A stretch of DNA of 64,000 nucleotides, from positions 6,061,001 through 6,125,000 of the forward strand of contig NZ_CP085135.1 of assembly GCF_020616515.1 (NCBI RefSeq). The letters are read 5' to 3'. Origin of the DNA: Mesorhizobium sp. PAMC28654 (lineage in GTDB: Bacteria; Pseudomonadota; Alphaproteobacteria; Rhizobiales; Rhizobiaceae). The notes below the pieces were generated by a model that was not told the DNA's origin, did no database searches, and saw only the letters and a list, made by a program, of their open reading frames with translations. The translations under genes and the position numbers were made by a program. Position 1 is the stretch's first letter, and the number at the start of each line of letters is the position of its first letter. Positions 8,313 through 16,914 of the stretch are shown piece by piece.

Positions 8313-9704
8313 TTACCTCCGTTGGAAGTCGGGAGAGACGATCAGGAGCGCGAGGCCGGTGCGCAGGGACTCCGCCCGGCCGACTTCGGTAGACGTCATG
8401 TTGCTGATATCGGGCAGGATGCGGGGCGCGAGTTGGCGCGGATCGAGATCGAGCTTCCTGGTCAGCCGCTGCGCAACCTCGACCCGGCGCACCAGCGCGT
8501 CGGGCGCCGCCCAGCTGGCGGCGATGTCGTCATAGCCGGCGGGCGAGCGCGGCCGCCACACCGGCTGTCCTAACTGGTTCAGCATCGGCGCCACAGGCAT
8601 GTCGGCGACAGTCGTGATGCCAAGCCCGCGCAAGGCCGAAACCGTCCATTCCCACGGAGTCTTGAACTTCACTTGCTGCGGCGTCCATGCCGCCTTGAGA
8701 TCAATCAGCGTGTGATAGACCGTCGGCAGGTCGCCGCGCGAGGAGACGAAGGCGGCCTGCAAGGCGGCAACCGCTTCATCGGGCGGATCGTCCGCAATGA
8801 AGTGGCGGGCAAGCTTGGTCGCCAGATGCAGCGCGGTGGCGTTGGACGAGGCGAGATCGTGCAGCACCGCGCGCGCCTGGCCTTCGCCCTGTTGCTGATA
8901 GGTCTTGCCGATGATGGTTTTCGGGCCGGGCTCGTGCAGGGGCGGGCGGAACTTGAAGCCGGCGGTCTCGTCGCCTTCCGTCTTGACGTTGAGCCCGCCG
9001 ATGCTCCAGCCGCTCAGCGCCAGTGCGAACTGGGTCACGTCGCCTTGCGTGTAGCCGGTGCGAACGCCCAGCGTGTGCAGTTCCATGATCTCGCGGGCGA
9101 GGTTCTCGTTGATGCCGATCTTGCGCTTGTTGCCATTGCGCTCGACGCGATCGGCCAGCTTGCTGTTCGGCCCGGCCGAACGCACCTGGTCGAGGAAGAA
9201 CAGCATCGCCGGATGGCGTTCGACAGCCATCAGCATGTCCTCGAAGCGGCCCAGCACATGCGGCCGGATCGCCTCGCGCTCGAAGGCGCCGGCCAGGATC
9301 GTCACCTGCGGCTTGTCGGCGGATACGGCGAAATGGTTCGACCAGAAATAGACGAGCCGCTCCAGGAACGGGGTGGGGGTGGTCAGTGCCGAGGCGACGC
9401 GCATGGCGACTTCGGCGCGGTAGAGCTCCTGGCCCTTCTGGCGCAGCGCCTTCATCGCCGCCGCCTTGGCGTCGGCATCGTCGTCCTTTGCGTCAGCCTT
9501 CAGGTCGGCGCGATCTTCCCGATATTGCGATGCGATCTTGGCGGAGGTGTCGGCCGAGGCGAAGGCGGCCGGCGCCATCTCATAGTGGTCCATCTGGCTG
9601 AGCAGCCACTGCCGGGGATCGGCCGGTGCTGTGTCATCGGCCCGCGCACCCAGCCCGAAGCGATTGAGCGCGATGGCCTGGTCGGCATTAGGGGGAGTGG
9701 CCAT
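8313..9704 (-). CDS. DUF1800 domain protein
   Basis: The protein has 463 residues from the ATG at 9704; an in-frame start 11 codons earlier is possible. It matches DUF1800: AIALNRFGLGARADD at the N-terminus, ERLVYFWSNHFAVSADKP, FEREAIRPHVLGRFEDML, ENLAREIMELHTLGV and FALALSGWSIGG. The function of the family is unknown. It is the first gene of a two-gene operon with the DUF1501 gene. No signal peptide is obvious in this start choice. Confidence 0.88.
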   Translation of the reverse strand: MATPPNADQAIALNRFGLGARADDTAPADPRQWLLSQMDHYEMAPAAFASADTSAKIASQYREDRADLKADAKDDDADAKAAAMKALRQKGQELYRAEVAMRVASALTTPTPFLERLVYFWSNHFAVSADKPQVTILAGAFEREAIRPHVLGRFEDMLMAVERHPAMLFFLDQVRSAGPNSKLADRVERNGNKRKIGINENLAREIMELHTLGVRTGYTQGDVTQFALALSGWSIGGLNVKTEGDETAGFKFRPPLHEPGPKTIIGKTYQQQGEGQARAVLHDLASSNATALHLATKLARHFIADDPPDEAVAALQAAFVSSRGDLPTVYHTLIDLKAAWTPQQVKFKTPWEWTVSALRGLGITTVADMPVAPMLNQLGQPVWRPRSPAGYDDIAASWAAPDALVRRVEVAQRLTRKLDLDPRQLAPRILPDISNMTSTEVGRAESLRTGLALLIVSPDFQRR

Positions 9705-9806
9705 ATGTGCAGTCCCTGCAAGGTTGGCTTGTTGCAAGGTTGAACGGCTGATGGCGGCCGATCCGTCGCTGCGGGCCGAATTTAGTTGGGATCGCGGCCT
9801 GATTGG

Positions 9807-10802
9807 CTACGCCGTCTCCCGCAGGATCACGGTTGGTTCCATCAGCACCATGCGGCGCGGATGCGTGGGGTCGTCCAGAAAATCGATGAGCGCTCCGATC
9901 GCCAGGTAGCCGGCCTCGGAAATACGCCGTTCGATCGTCGACAGGGGGCGTACGAGCAGCGGTGCGATGTAGATGTTGTCGAAGCCCATCACCGCGCAAT
10001 CCTCGGGAACGCTCAAGCCCCGTTCGCGCAGCGCTACCGTCGCGCCCATCGCCAGCATGTCGCTCATGCAGCACATGGCGGAGAAGCTGGTGCGGTCGAG
10101 CAGCGTGCGTGTCGCCATCAGTCCAAACCGATGATTGAAGGCACCGCACTCGATCAGGTCGGGATCGACCGGCAGCCCGGCCGCGCGATGCGCCCGCTCG
10201 AATCCGGCCCGCCTGATCTTGGTGTTGGAGGCCAGCGGATTGCCGCTGACAAAGGCGATGCGGCTGTGTCCGTTGGCGATCAGATGGCTCGCTGACAGGA
10301 ACGCGCCCGTCTCGTAATCCGTGTCGATGCGCGCGGCGAGGCAATCGAGGTCGGGAACTTCCCGGTCCATCGACACCAGGGGGATATGAAGTCTTTCCAG
10401 AAGTTGCGCATCCGGGATCAGGTCGCTGGCGGCGAGTACGATGCCATCGACGCCGTGGCTGGCGAGGAAGGTCAGGTGCGACGTCTCTTTTTCGGGATCG
10501 CTGTCGGAATTGCACAGGATTGTCGAATAGCCGCGCTCGCGCGCGGCCTCGTCGCAGGCGCGGACCAGTTCGGTGAAATAGGCGTTGAGGATATCAGGCA
10601 CGATGATGCCGATGACGCGCGAACTGCGGGTGATCAGCGAGCGGGCGATCGAGTTGGGCGTGTAGTTGAGTTCCTTGACCAGGGCCCGGATCTTTTCCCG
10701 GGTCTCCTCGCTGATGAACTGGTCTTTCCGGTTGAGGACCTTTGAAACCGTCGCGGTCGATACACCGGCCCGCCGGGCAATATCCTTGATCGTCGTTGCC
10801 AC
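9807..10802 (-). CDS. LacI family transcriptional regulator of the downstream nucleoside ABC operon
   Basis: The protein has 331 residues from a GTG start. This start was chosen because the LacI helix-turn-helix (TTIKDIARRAGVSTATVSKVLN, hinge at about residues 50-60) begins right after it and GAGGGA precedes it; the open frame extends 46 codons further upstream with no LacI homology. The C-terminal part is a periplasmic-binding-like sugar/nucleoside sensor ending near GALIDFLDDPTHPRRM. It is divergent from the ABC transporter and nucleoside hydrolase genes, and a perfect 18-bp operator lies between them, so it very likely represses that operon and itself. Confidence 0.9.
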   Translation of the reverse strand: MATTIKDIARRAGVSTATVSKVLNRKDQFISEETREKIRALVKELNYTPNSIARSLITRSSRVIGIIVPDILNAYFTELVRACDEAARERGYSTILCNSDSDPEKETSHLTFLASHGVDGIVLAASDLIPDAQLLERLHIPLVSMDREVPDLDCLAARIDTDYETGAFLSASHLIANGHSRIAFVSGNPLASNTKIRRAGFERAHRAAGLPVDPDLIECGAFNHRFGLMATRTLLDRTSFSAMCCMSDMLAMGATVALRERGLSVPEDCAVMGFDNIYIAPLLVRPLSTIERRISEAGYLAIGALIDFLDDPTHPRRMVLMEPTVILRETA

Positions 10803-10949
10803 ATTCCCTCGCCACTTCGACCAGCGACAGCCCTGTCTCCAGCCGCCATCGCAACGCCGGCCCGCGATTAGCACGGATACCGATTCCGACAAACAGGTCG
10901 TGCGATCGACAGCCTTCGCCGCTCGATTGACAACCGCCACATTAGCATC

Positions 10950-10967
10950 TAGGTAAACGTTTACCTA
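10950..10967. promoter_or_regulatory. LacI-type operator (perfect 18-bp palindrome)
   Basis: TAGGTAAACGTTTACCTA is a perfect inverted repeat whose centre AAACGTTT with the central CG step is the classical LacI/PurR-family site. It lies 148 bp beyond the GTG start of the divergent LacI gene and 133 bp before the ABC ATPase gene. No second copy is seen in the 298-bp intergenic region. Confidence 0.8.
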
Positions 10968-11100
10968 CGCAAGTTCTTCTTCGTTCTACACGTCGGAAGG
11001 CTTCCGTTGGTTGCCAGGCACATCCGGGGAGGGTCGGGTGTGCCTTGAGGGTTTTATGGCTTTTCGAGACGGCGCTTGCCTGCATCGAAGGGATTTCTGA

Positions 11101-11904
11101 ATGCGACAAACGCTTGAGCCGGGCGCTGTCGGCGAGGAGGCTAACGGATTGCGACCATCACCCGTAACCAAGCTGTCGATCGAGAAACTCAATGTCAATT
11201 TCGGGTCGGTGACCGCCTTGAGCGATGTCAGCCTTGACATCGCCGACGGCGAATTCGTCTGCATCCTCGGCGCCTCCGGCTGCGGCAAGAGCACGCTGTT
11301 CAATGTCGTGTCGGGACTGCTGCAGGCGACCTCCGGCAAGATCGTGCTCGACGGCCAGGACGTCAGCAGCCGTCCCGGCCAGGTCGGCTACATGCTGCAG
11401 AAGGACCTGATGCTGCCCTGGCGCACGGTGCTGGGCAACATCACGCTCGCCGCGTCATTGACGCGCGGCGCCACGGCCAGGGACCAGGAACAGGCAGCCG
11501 AACTGGCAACGCGTTACGGCCTGGGCGATTTTCTCAACCACTATCCGCACGCTCTGTCCGGCGGCATGCGCCAGCGCGTCGCCATGATGCGCACGATCGC
11601 CGCGGGACGGCAGGTGATGCTGCTGGACGAGCCGTTCGGCGCGCTCGACGCGCAGACGCGGCTTGGCATGCAGCAATGGCTGCTGCAGCTGTGGCGCGAT
11701 CTCAACCGCACCATCCTGTTCGTCACCCATGATGTGGACGAGGCTATCTATCTCGCCGACCGCATCGTCGTGATGACGCCGCGTCCCGGCCGCATCGCTG
11801 AGATCCTCACCGTGGACCTGCCCAGGCCACGGCCGCTGGAAGTGCTGACGACCGACATTTTTGTCGGCCTGAAGCGGCAGATCATGCAGCACCTCTACCA
11901 CTGA
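11101..11904 (+). CDS. NitT/TauT-type ABC transporter ATP-binding protein
   Basis: The protein has 267 residues. Walker A GASGCGKST is at residues 57-65, the signature LSGGM precedes RQRVAMMRTIA, and Walker B is VMLLDEPFGALD; the H-loop is FVTHDVDEAIYLADR. These match the SsuB/TauB/ThiZ group, which partners one permease and a NMT1-like binding protein, exactly as encoded next. It supplies ATP hydrolysis for import of a substrate that, from the nucleoside hydrolase in the same cluster, is probably a nucleoside, base or pyrimidine precursor. The LacI operator upstream suggests induction by that compound. Confidence 0.9.
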   Translation: MRQTLEPGAVGEEANGLRPSPVTKLSIEKLNVNFGSVTALSDVSLDIADGEFVCILGASGCGKSTLFNVVSGLLQATSGKIVLDGQDVSSRPGQVGYMLQKDLMLPWRTVLGNITLAASLTRGATARDQEQAAELATRYGLGDFLNHYPHALSGGMRQRVAMMRTIAAGRQVMLLDEPFGALDAQTRLGMQQWLLQLWRDLNRTILFVTHDVDEAIYLADRIVVMTPRPGRIAEILTVDLPRPRPLEVLTTDIFVGLKRQIMQHLYH

Positions 11905-11923
11905 TCCAGGGAAGGCCAGCGAA

Positions 11924-12736
11924 ATGAACACACGGTTTGGAGCGGCGGCGGGGCCGTTCATGGTCTGGGTCGTGGCCATGGTGCTGATCCTGGCCTCCTG
12001 GCAAGTGCTGGTATGGGTCACCGGGCTGCCGCCCTATGTCATTCCGCCGCCCGCACTTGCTTTCTCGACGCTGTTCGACAACTGGCCACGGCTCTCCGTC
12101 CTGACCGGCCAGACGCTCTATGAAACCGCGATCGGTTACCTGCTCGGCGCGCTCATCGGCTTCTTGCTCGCCTTGGCGATGGGGCAGATCCGCGTCGTGC
12201 AGCGCCTCGTCATGCCCGCCCTGATCATCTCGCAGGCCGTGCCGATCGTCGCCATCGCGGCACCCCTGGTCATCGTCTTCGGCTTCGGCCTGACCCCCAA
12301 GCTGATCATCGTCGCCTGGATCGTGTTCTTCCCGGTCGTCGTCAACGTGCTGAACGGGCTGGCTTCGGTCGACCGTGACATGCTGAACCTGGCGCGCCTG
12401 ATGGGCGGCGGCGGCTTGCGCACCTTCGCCATCGTCAAGCTTCCGGCGTGCATCGGCCCGCTGTTTTCCGGCCTGAAGATCGGCGCCACCTACGCGGTGA
12501 CGGGCGCCGTCATCGGCGAATGGACCGCCTCGTCCAAGCAGGGCCTTGGCACTTATCTGCTCACCGCCAACGCCCAGATGAACACGGCCGGCGTCTACGC
12601 CGCCATGCTGCTGCTGACGGTGATCGGCGTCGGCTCGTTCCTGCTGGTGTTCGGGCTCGAGGTGCTGATGACGCCTTGGCGCTCGCGCTCCACCGCGCCC
12701 GCGTGGCTGCAGTGGAAGCCCGCACGGCCCGCGTGA
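11924..12736 (+). CDS. ABC transporter permease (NitT/TauT type)
   Basis: The protein has 270 residues and about six hydrophobic segments. The EAA-type cytoplasmic loop is seen around LARLMGGGGLRTFAIVKLPACIGPLFSGLKIG, a form typical of SsuC/ThiX permeases. It begins 19 bp after the ATPase stop and 55 bp before the binding protein gene, so the three form one transporter operon. It is the membrane channel for the substrate bound by the following gene product. Confidence 0.9.
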   Translation: MNTRFGAAAGPFMVWVVAMVLILASWQVLVWVTGLPPYVIPPPALAFSTLFDNWPRLSVLTGQTLYETAIGYLLGALIGFLLALAMGQIRVVQRLVMPALIISQAVPIVAIAAPLVIVFGFGLTPKLIIVAWIVFFPVVVNVLNGLASVDRDMLNLARLMGGGGLRTFAIVKLPACIGPLFSGLKIGATYAVTGAVIGEWTASSKQGLGTYLLTANAQMNTAGVYAAMLLLTVIGVGSFLLVFGLEVLMTPWRSRSTAPAWLQWKPARPA

Positions 12737-12791
12737 GCCGGGCCACCAATCTGGAAATACCAACCAACGATAACAGGAGGAGTTAGTTGAC

Positions 12792-13775
12792 ATGACCTAT
12801 ACAAAGATGATCTCGGCAACCGTGGGCCTGCTTGCCCTGGGTGCCGCCTTTGGCGCCGCCCCGGCTGCCGCCGCCGACCTCACGACCGTCCGCTTCGTCT
12901 ATGACTGGCCGAGCGCCGACTTCGAGCTGATCCCGACGCTCGTCGGCCAGCAGAAGGGCTTTTATGAAGCCGAGGGCCTCAAGGTCGATGTGATCTTCCC
13001 GCCGGACTCGCAGACGACCGCGCGGCTGCTCGCCGTCGGCCAGGCCGAGATCGGCTTCGAGGCCACCACGGACGTGGTGTTCGGCGCCTCGCAGGGCATC
13101 CCGATCACCTCGATCGGCCTCTACACCAAGAGCAACAATTGGGGCCTGTTCGGCCGCCCCGGCGAGCCGCTGTCGCTCGACAATCTGAAGGGCAAGTCGA
13201 TCGCCATCTACACCGACTCCTGGACCAAGGCGATGATGCCGTTCGTGCTCAAGGCGGCCAAGCTGACCGAGGATGACGTCAAGCTGATCATCGCGCAGGA
13301 TTCCGACACCAATCTGCTGCTCGCCGGCAAGATCGACATCGCCACCAACACCGAGAATTATCTGGTGCCGCAGGTGCAGGAGACCTTGAAGAAGGACCCG
13401 ACCGCGCTTGTCGGCAAGGCTGCCGGCGCGCCCGACGTACCGGTGTGGACCTACACCGCGTCCACCGACTACCTGGCGGCTCACGGCGATGTCGCCAAGA
13501 AGTGGATGCGCGCCACCATCAAGGCGACCGAATGGGCCGCCGACCATCCGGAGGAAGCCGCCGAGATGTTCACCAAGGCTTACCCGGAAGGGGGCAGCCT
13601 TGCCTACAACGTCTCCGGCTGGAAGCTGACCGCCGCCCTGATGAAGGGCGACAACGGCTACATGATGCAGGAAGACAAGCACTGGCTGCCGATCGCCCAG
13701 GCGCTGAAGGACACCGACCAGATCAAGGAAGTCCTGCCGGCCTCGAAATACTACACCAACGAACTGCTGAAATAG
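12792..13775 (+). CDS. ABC transporter substrate-binding protein (NMT1/THI5-like)
   Basis: The protein has 327 residues with a clear signal peptide (cleavage near AAA-ADL). RFVYDWPSADFELIPTLVGQQKGFYEAEGL and the DVVFGASQGIPITSIGLYTK segment match the NMT1/THI5-like family (hydroxymethylpyrimidine, riboflavin, nitrate or taurine binders). It captures the substrate in the periplasm. The aromatic residues and the neighbouring nucleoside hydrolase favour a base, nucleoside or pyrimidine-like compound, but this is inference. A hairpin follows the stop, before the hydrolase gene. Confidence 0.88.
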   Translation: MTYTKMISATVGLLALGAAFGAAPAAAADLTTVRFVYDWPSADFELIPTLVGQQKGFYEAEGLKVDVIFPPDSQTTARLLAVGQAEIGFEATTDVVFGASQGIPITSIGLYTKSNNWGLFGRPGEPLSLDNLKGKSIAIYTDSWTKAMMPFVLKAAKLTEDDVKLIIAQDSDTNLLLAGKIDIATNTENYLVPQVQETLKKDPTALVGKAAGAPDVPVWTYTASTDYLAAHGDVAKKWMRATIKATEWAADHPEEAAEMFTKAYPEGGSLAYNVSGWKLTAALMKGDNGYMMQEDKHWLPIAQALKDTDQIKEVLPASKYYTNELLK

Positions 13776-13797
13776 GCGCGACATCGCCTCTCACGAC

Positions 13798-13825
13798 AAG
13801 GGTCATCCCAAGCGGGGTGGCCCTT
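13798..13825 (+). terminator. Hairpin between binding-protein and nucleoside hydrolase genes
   Basis: AAGGGTCATCCC (13798-13809) can pair with GGGGTGGCCCTT (13814-13825) over 12 bp if two G-T wobbles are allowed, with a 4-base loop. It is 22 bp after the binding-protein stop. Because the hydrolase follows on the same strand, it may be a partial terminator or an RNA-stabilising element that raises transporter over enzyme expression. Confidence 0.45.
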
Positions 13826-13852
13826 CTTACCGCATCACAGGAAATGGACGGC

Positions 13853-14761
13853 ATGGCCAAGAGCAGAATTATCGTTGATTGCGACCCCGGCGTGGACGAT
13901 GCCATCGCGCTTCTCCTGGCGTTTGCCTCGCCCGACGAGATCGAGATCGTCGGCATCACGACGGTCAACGGCAATGTCTCGCTGCCGTTGACCACGCGCA
14001 ACGCCTTGCGCATCACCGCCATGGCCGGCCGGCAGGACATTCCAGTCTATGCCGGCTGCAGCCGCCCGATCATGCAGGGCCATCCGAGGGAGCCCTCGGT
14101 GCACGGCCTCGACGGGCTTGGCGATCTCGGCGTGGCCGATGCCACCCACGAGGCCGAGCGCCAGCACGCCGTCGATTTCATCATCGACACGGTAATGCGC
14201 GAGCCCGGCCAGATCACGCTCTGCCCGATCGGGCCGCTGACCAACATCGCGCTGGCGCTGATCAAGGAGCCGTCCATTTCGACCAAGATCAAGGCCATCG
14301 TCCTCATGGGCGGCGCCGTCTTCAATCCGGGCAACACCGCGACCGATGCCGAGTTCAACATCTGGATCGACCCGCATGCGGCGCAGATCGTGCTGTCGTC
14401 GGGCATCCCGATGACCATTTTCGGATTGGACGTGACCCGCCACGCGACGCTGACCCAGGAGCGGTTCGAGCAGTTGGAGCGCAACGCCAGCCCGATCATG
14501 AAGACCGCAATCGCCATGATGCGCTACTATGGCAGCGGCGACGCCAGCCTGCATGACCCTTGCGTGACCGCCTTCCTGATCGACCCCAGCCTGTTCAAGG
14601 GCGTCGACGCGGTGATCGAGGTCGACTGCGATCCCAAGGGCGCCTATGGCCGCACGCGAGCGGTCGAGAACGGCGCGGGCCTTCCGGTCTGCCATGTCAT
14701 CACAGAGGTCGACGACGAGAGGCTGTTCCAGCTCATCGACCAGCGGCTGCGGCTTCTGTAG
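13853..14761 (+). CDS. Nucleoside hydrolase (inosine-uridine preferring type)
   Basis: The protein has 302 residues, the usual length. The N-terminal DCDPGVDDA motif (residues 9-17) is the Ca2+-binding signature of ribonucleoside hydrolases; later motifs include GPLTNIALAL, VLMGGAVFNPGN and AEFNIWIDPHAA. It cleaves the N-glycosidic bond of a nucleoside to give base plus ribose in the cytoplasm. The ATG was chosen for the AGGA ten bases upstream; the open frame continues far upstream only as a shadow. It is the last gene of the LacI-controlled transporter cluster, so imported nucleosides are probably its substrates. Confidence 0.92.
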   Translation: MAKSRIIVDCDPGVDDAIALLLAFASPDEIEIVGITTVNGNVSLPLTTRNALRITAMAGRQDIPVYAGCSRPIMQGHPREPSVHGLDGLGDLGVADATHEAERQHAVDFIIDTVMREPGQITLCPIGPLTNIALALIKEPSISTKIKAIVLMGGAVFNPGNTATDAEFNIWIDPHAAQIVLSSGIPMTIFGLDVTRHATLTQERFEQLERNASPIMKTAIAMMRYYGSGDASLHDPCVTAFLIDPSLFKGVDAVIEVDCDPKGAYGRTRAVENGAGLPVCHVITEVDDERLFQLIDQRLRLL

Positions 14762-14819
14762 CTCGCCAGCGCGACCTCCACGGCGGCGGCAGTCAACGGG
14801 CCATGCCCGCCGACAGCGA

Positions 14820-15239
14820 TCATGCTGCCCCCGCGCCCTGCTTGTCGAATTTTCGGATCGCCTCGGCGGTGACGGGCGTGAAGAAATTCACCAGATTGCC
14901 ATCGGGGTCGCGGAACAGGAGCGAGCGGTTGCCCCAGGGCATGGTGGTCGGCTCCTGCACGATGGCATCGGCGAGGGCGCCAGACAGCCGGGTGAATTCC
15001 GCATCGACGTCGACGACGCGGAATTCGAGGATGGCGGTGTGGTTGTCCGCAGGGCGTGCCACGTCGCCGCCGAACAGTTGCAAGGTGCGTGTGCTGCCGA
15101 TCGCCAGCGTGCAGGCCGGTGTCACCAGCTCGGCGAAATCCGGCGTGTACATGGTCACGGCCATGCCGGTGATCTGTTCGTAGAAATGCACGAGGCGCTG
15201 GACATCGGCGGTGATGATGCGGATCGAGACGAAATTCAT
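14820..15239 (-). CDS. VOC family protein (glyoxalase-like)
   Basis: The protein has 139 residues with an AGGGAAG ribosome-binding site. The VOC beta-alpha-beta repeats are seen as FVSIRIITADVQRLVHFYEQI and, in the second half, AILEFRVVDVDAEFTRLSG with the ending SLLFRDPDGNLVNFFTP, which carries the usual metal-ligand region. It could bind a small electrophile or antibiotic, or isomerise a small molecule; no specific substrate is evident. It is divergent from a WYL-domain regulator whose start is 95 bp away, a common arrangement in which the regulator controls the VOC gene. Confidence 0.88.
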   Translation of the reverse strand: MNFVSIRIITADVQRLVHFYEQITGMAVTMYTPDFAELVTPACTLAIGSTRTLQLFGGDVARPADNHTAILEFRVVDVDAEFTRLSGALADAIVQEPTTMPWGNRSLLFRDPDGNLVNFFTPVTAEAIRKFDKQGAGAA

Positions 15240-15333
15240 GATGGTCTTCCCTTGTTGGTCGAAGCCCGCGACCGGGCCGTGACCGACTGGTAAACCCGGC
15301 CTGCTGCCACCATAGTGGCAACAGGAGGATGCG

Positions 15334-16047
15334 ATGCGCCGCGCCGATCGACTGTTCCAGATCATCCAGATCATGCGGCGCTCGAGCCGCCCGGTGACGG
15401 CCAGCCAACTGGCTGAGGAACTGGAAGTGTCGAAGCGCTCCGTGTACCGCGACGTCGCCGACCTGATGGCGCAGCGGGTGCCGATCCAGGGCGAGGCGGG
15501 GCTGGGTTACGTCCTCGACCAGGATTTCGACATGCCGCCGCTGATGCTGACGCCCGACGAGCTGGAAGCAGCGGTGCTGGGCGCGCAATGGGTGGCCGAC
15601 AAGGGCGACGCGGTTCTGGCGGCCGCCGCGCGCGACCTGATCGCCAAGATCTCGGCGGCGGTGCCCGAGCATCTGCGCCCCTTCATTGCCCATCCCACCA
15701 TTGGCTCGCTCGTCGGCGCGCCTCCCGGCAGGGAGATCGCGCTGGACGGCATCGATGTCGCCCGCACCCGCCAGTGGATCCGCGGCGGTCGCAAGATCCA
15801 TATCCGTTACCGTGACGACCAGGGCAGGGAGAGCGAAAGAACGATCTGGCCGGTGATCATCGGCTACGCCGAAACCGTCCGGCTGCTGGCCGCCTGGTGC
15901 GAGCTGCGCTCGACCTTCCGGCACTTCAGGGTGGATCGCATCATCGCCGCCGAGTTCCTCGACGAGCGCCACGGCCGCCGGCCCGCTGATCTCAGGGCAC
16001 AATGGACGCGCCATTTTGAGGCCGAGCGCGGCGTCAGCCTGTTCTGA
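15334..16047 (+). CDS. YafY-type transcriptional regulator (HTH_11 and WYL domain)
   Basis: The protein has 237 residues. The N-terminal DNA-binding part is RRADRLFQIIQIMRRSSRPVTASQLAEELEVSKRSVYRDVADL. The C-terminal part from about residue 140 is a WYL-type ligand domain (RKIHIRYRDDQGRESERTIWPVIIGYAETVRLLAAWCELR). WYL proteins sense small molecules or nucleic-acid damage products. The strong AGGAGG sits just before the ATG. It is divergent from the VOC gene and probably regulates it. Confidence 0.88.
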   Translation: MRRADRLFQIIQIMRRSSRPVTASQLAEELEVSKRSVYRDVADLMAQRVPIQGEAGLGYVLDQDFDMPPLMLTPDELEAAVLGAQWVADKGDAVLAAAARDLIAKISAAVPEHLRPFIAHPTIGSLVGAPPGREIALDGIDVARTRQWIRGGRKIHIRYRDDQGRESERTIWPVIIGYAETVRLLAAWCELRSTFRHFRVDRIIAAEFLDERHGRRPADLRAQWTRHFEAERGVSLF

Positions 16048-16082
16048 TGCAAGCCGGCCGGGAAGGCGACGGACAACAGTTT

Positions 16083-16160
16083 GTCGGAGTAGAGCAACCC
16101 GGTCGCTCGCCAGCCTCATCAGGCTGGAGGCCAGCGGTTCGAAGCCGCTCCCCGCGGCCA
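16083..16160 (+). pseudogene. tRNA-fMet-like relic (CAT anticodon, one-base insertion)
   Basis: The 78 bases align throughout with an initiator tRNA-Met. The D stem is GAGC/GCTC around an AACCCGGTC loop. The anticodon arm is CCAGC/GCTGG around CTCATCA with one extra G. The T stem is AGCGG/CCGCT around TTCGAAG. The 3' end is CCCCGCG-G-CCA. The acceptor stem is damaged: 5' GTCGGAG pairs with CCCCGCG at only four of seven positions. The CCA end is encoded. The arms that pair suggest recent common ancestry with a real fMet gene. The extra loop base and the broken acceptor argue that it is non-functional or a remnant from an integration event. It lies between the WYL regulator and the convergent lipoprotein gene. 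Confidence 0.6.
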
Positions 16161-16169
16161 GTTTCCGCG

Positions 16170-16550
16170 CTACGCGCTTCGCCAGATCGCGCAATAGGAA
16201 TTGATGTCGGACTTGAACTGGACGATCTTCAGTTTGTCACGGGCGGCGGCGATCTTGCGTTGCTTCATATAGTTGGCGTCGCCGACGTCCCACCTCCAGA
16301 GGACATTCCTGGGATTCGGCGCCCATTTGGTACGCAACAGGTATTTGGGGGGCGAGGTGCTCTTGTCCGACCAGCAGTCGATGGCGACAGGCATCATGCC
16401 GTCTGCCTGCATCTGCTTGCTCTCGGCGTTCGCCTGATCCGTGGTCAGCCAGCCGTCATCCCGCTTGGAGCTGGTGGAGCAGCCTGCAACCACCAGACAA
16501 AGTCCTGCAAAGGCAGCCGACTTCAGGCCCGAGTGACGTCGATCGCTCAT
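16170..16550 (-). CDS. Small lipoprotein of unknown function
   Basis: The protein has 126 residues from the ATG preceded by GGAGG. The start HSGLKSAAFAGLCLVVAGCST is a lipoprotein signal with the lipobox VAGC, so Cys in this motif should be lipidated and the protein anchored in the inner or outer membrane. The mature part has no family I recognise; it includes CWSDKSTSPPKYLLRTKW and a C-terminal CAIW. It is convergent with the tRNA-like relic. The function is unknown. Confidence 0.75.
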   Translation of the reverse strand: MSDRRHSGLKSAAFAGLCLVVAGCSTSSKRDDGWLTTDQANAESKQMQADGMMPVAIDCWSDKSTSPPKYLLRTKWAPNPRNVLWRWDVGDANYMKQRKIAAARDKLKIVQFKSDINSYCAIWRSA

Positions 16551-16914
16551 GTGGTGCGCCTCCTTTCGTCCGGACGTCAGGAAACCACCTATGTCGCTGG
16601 CTGACAAGTAAAAGCGCTTCGTCGTCAGCCAAGAGGGTTCCAAAGCGCCCATACGCCGGCGGCGATGCCATCAGCGCTTGTTCCATCCACCGGCGTTGGC
16701 GGTTGCAATAGCCACTGCCTATGGCCGCCGGTACAGGGATCATGCCGGCGAAACGAGCCATTGCCGTAGTCGGCGCGGTCTATCCTTCCAAGTTCGAAGG
16801 GAGACTGTTGTCGCTTACCAAAACCCGGGCGCTGTGCACGGACGGTCTCATCGGTATCGGCCTGCCGCGAATCTGTGCTAAGCCGCCGCCAAACCAACCA
16901 AAAGGACGACACCC
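16551..16914. other. Intergenic region, 364 bp, no recognisable content
   Basis: This stretch separates the lipoprotein gene and the small hypothetical gene, which read outwards from it. It should hold both promoters. I see no gene, repeat or clear operator in it; the short open frames crossing it lack ribosome-binding sites and known motifs. Confidence 0.5.

Noticed and set aside
16083..16160. A functional initiator tRNA gene
   Set aside because: The acceptor stem has three mispairs and the anticodon arm has an extra base; functional status is unlikely.
14644..16194. A 516-residue open frame opposite the nucleoside hydrolase end, VOC and WYL genes
   Set aside because: It crosses three real genes and has no recognisable motif.
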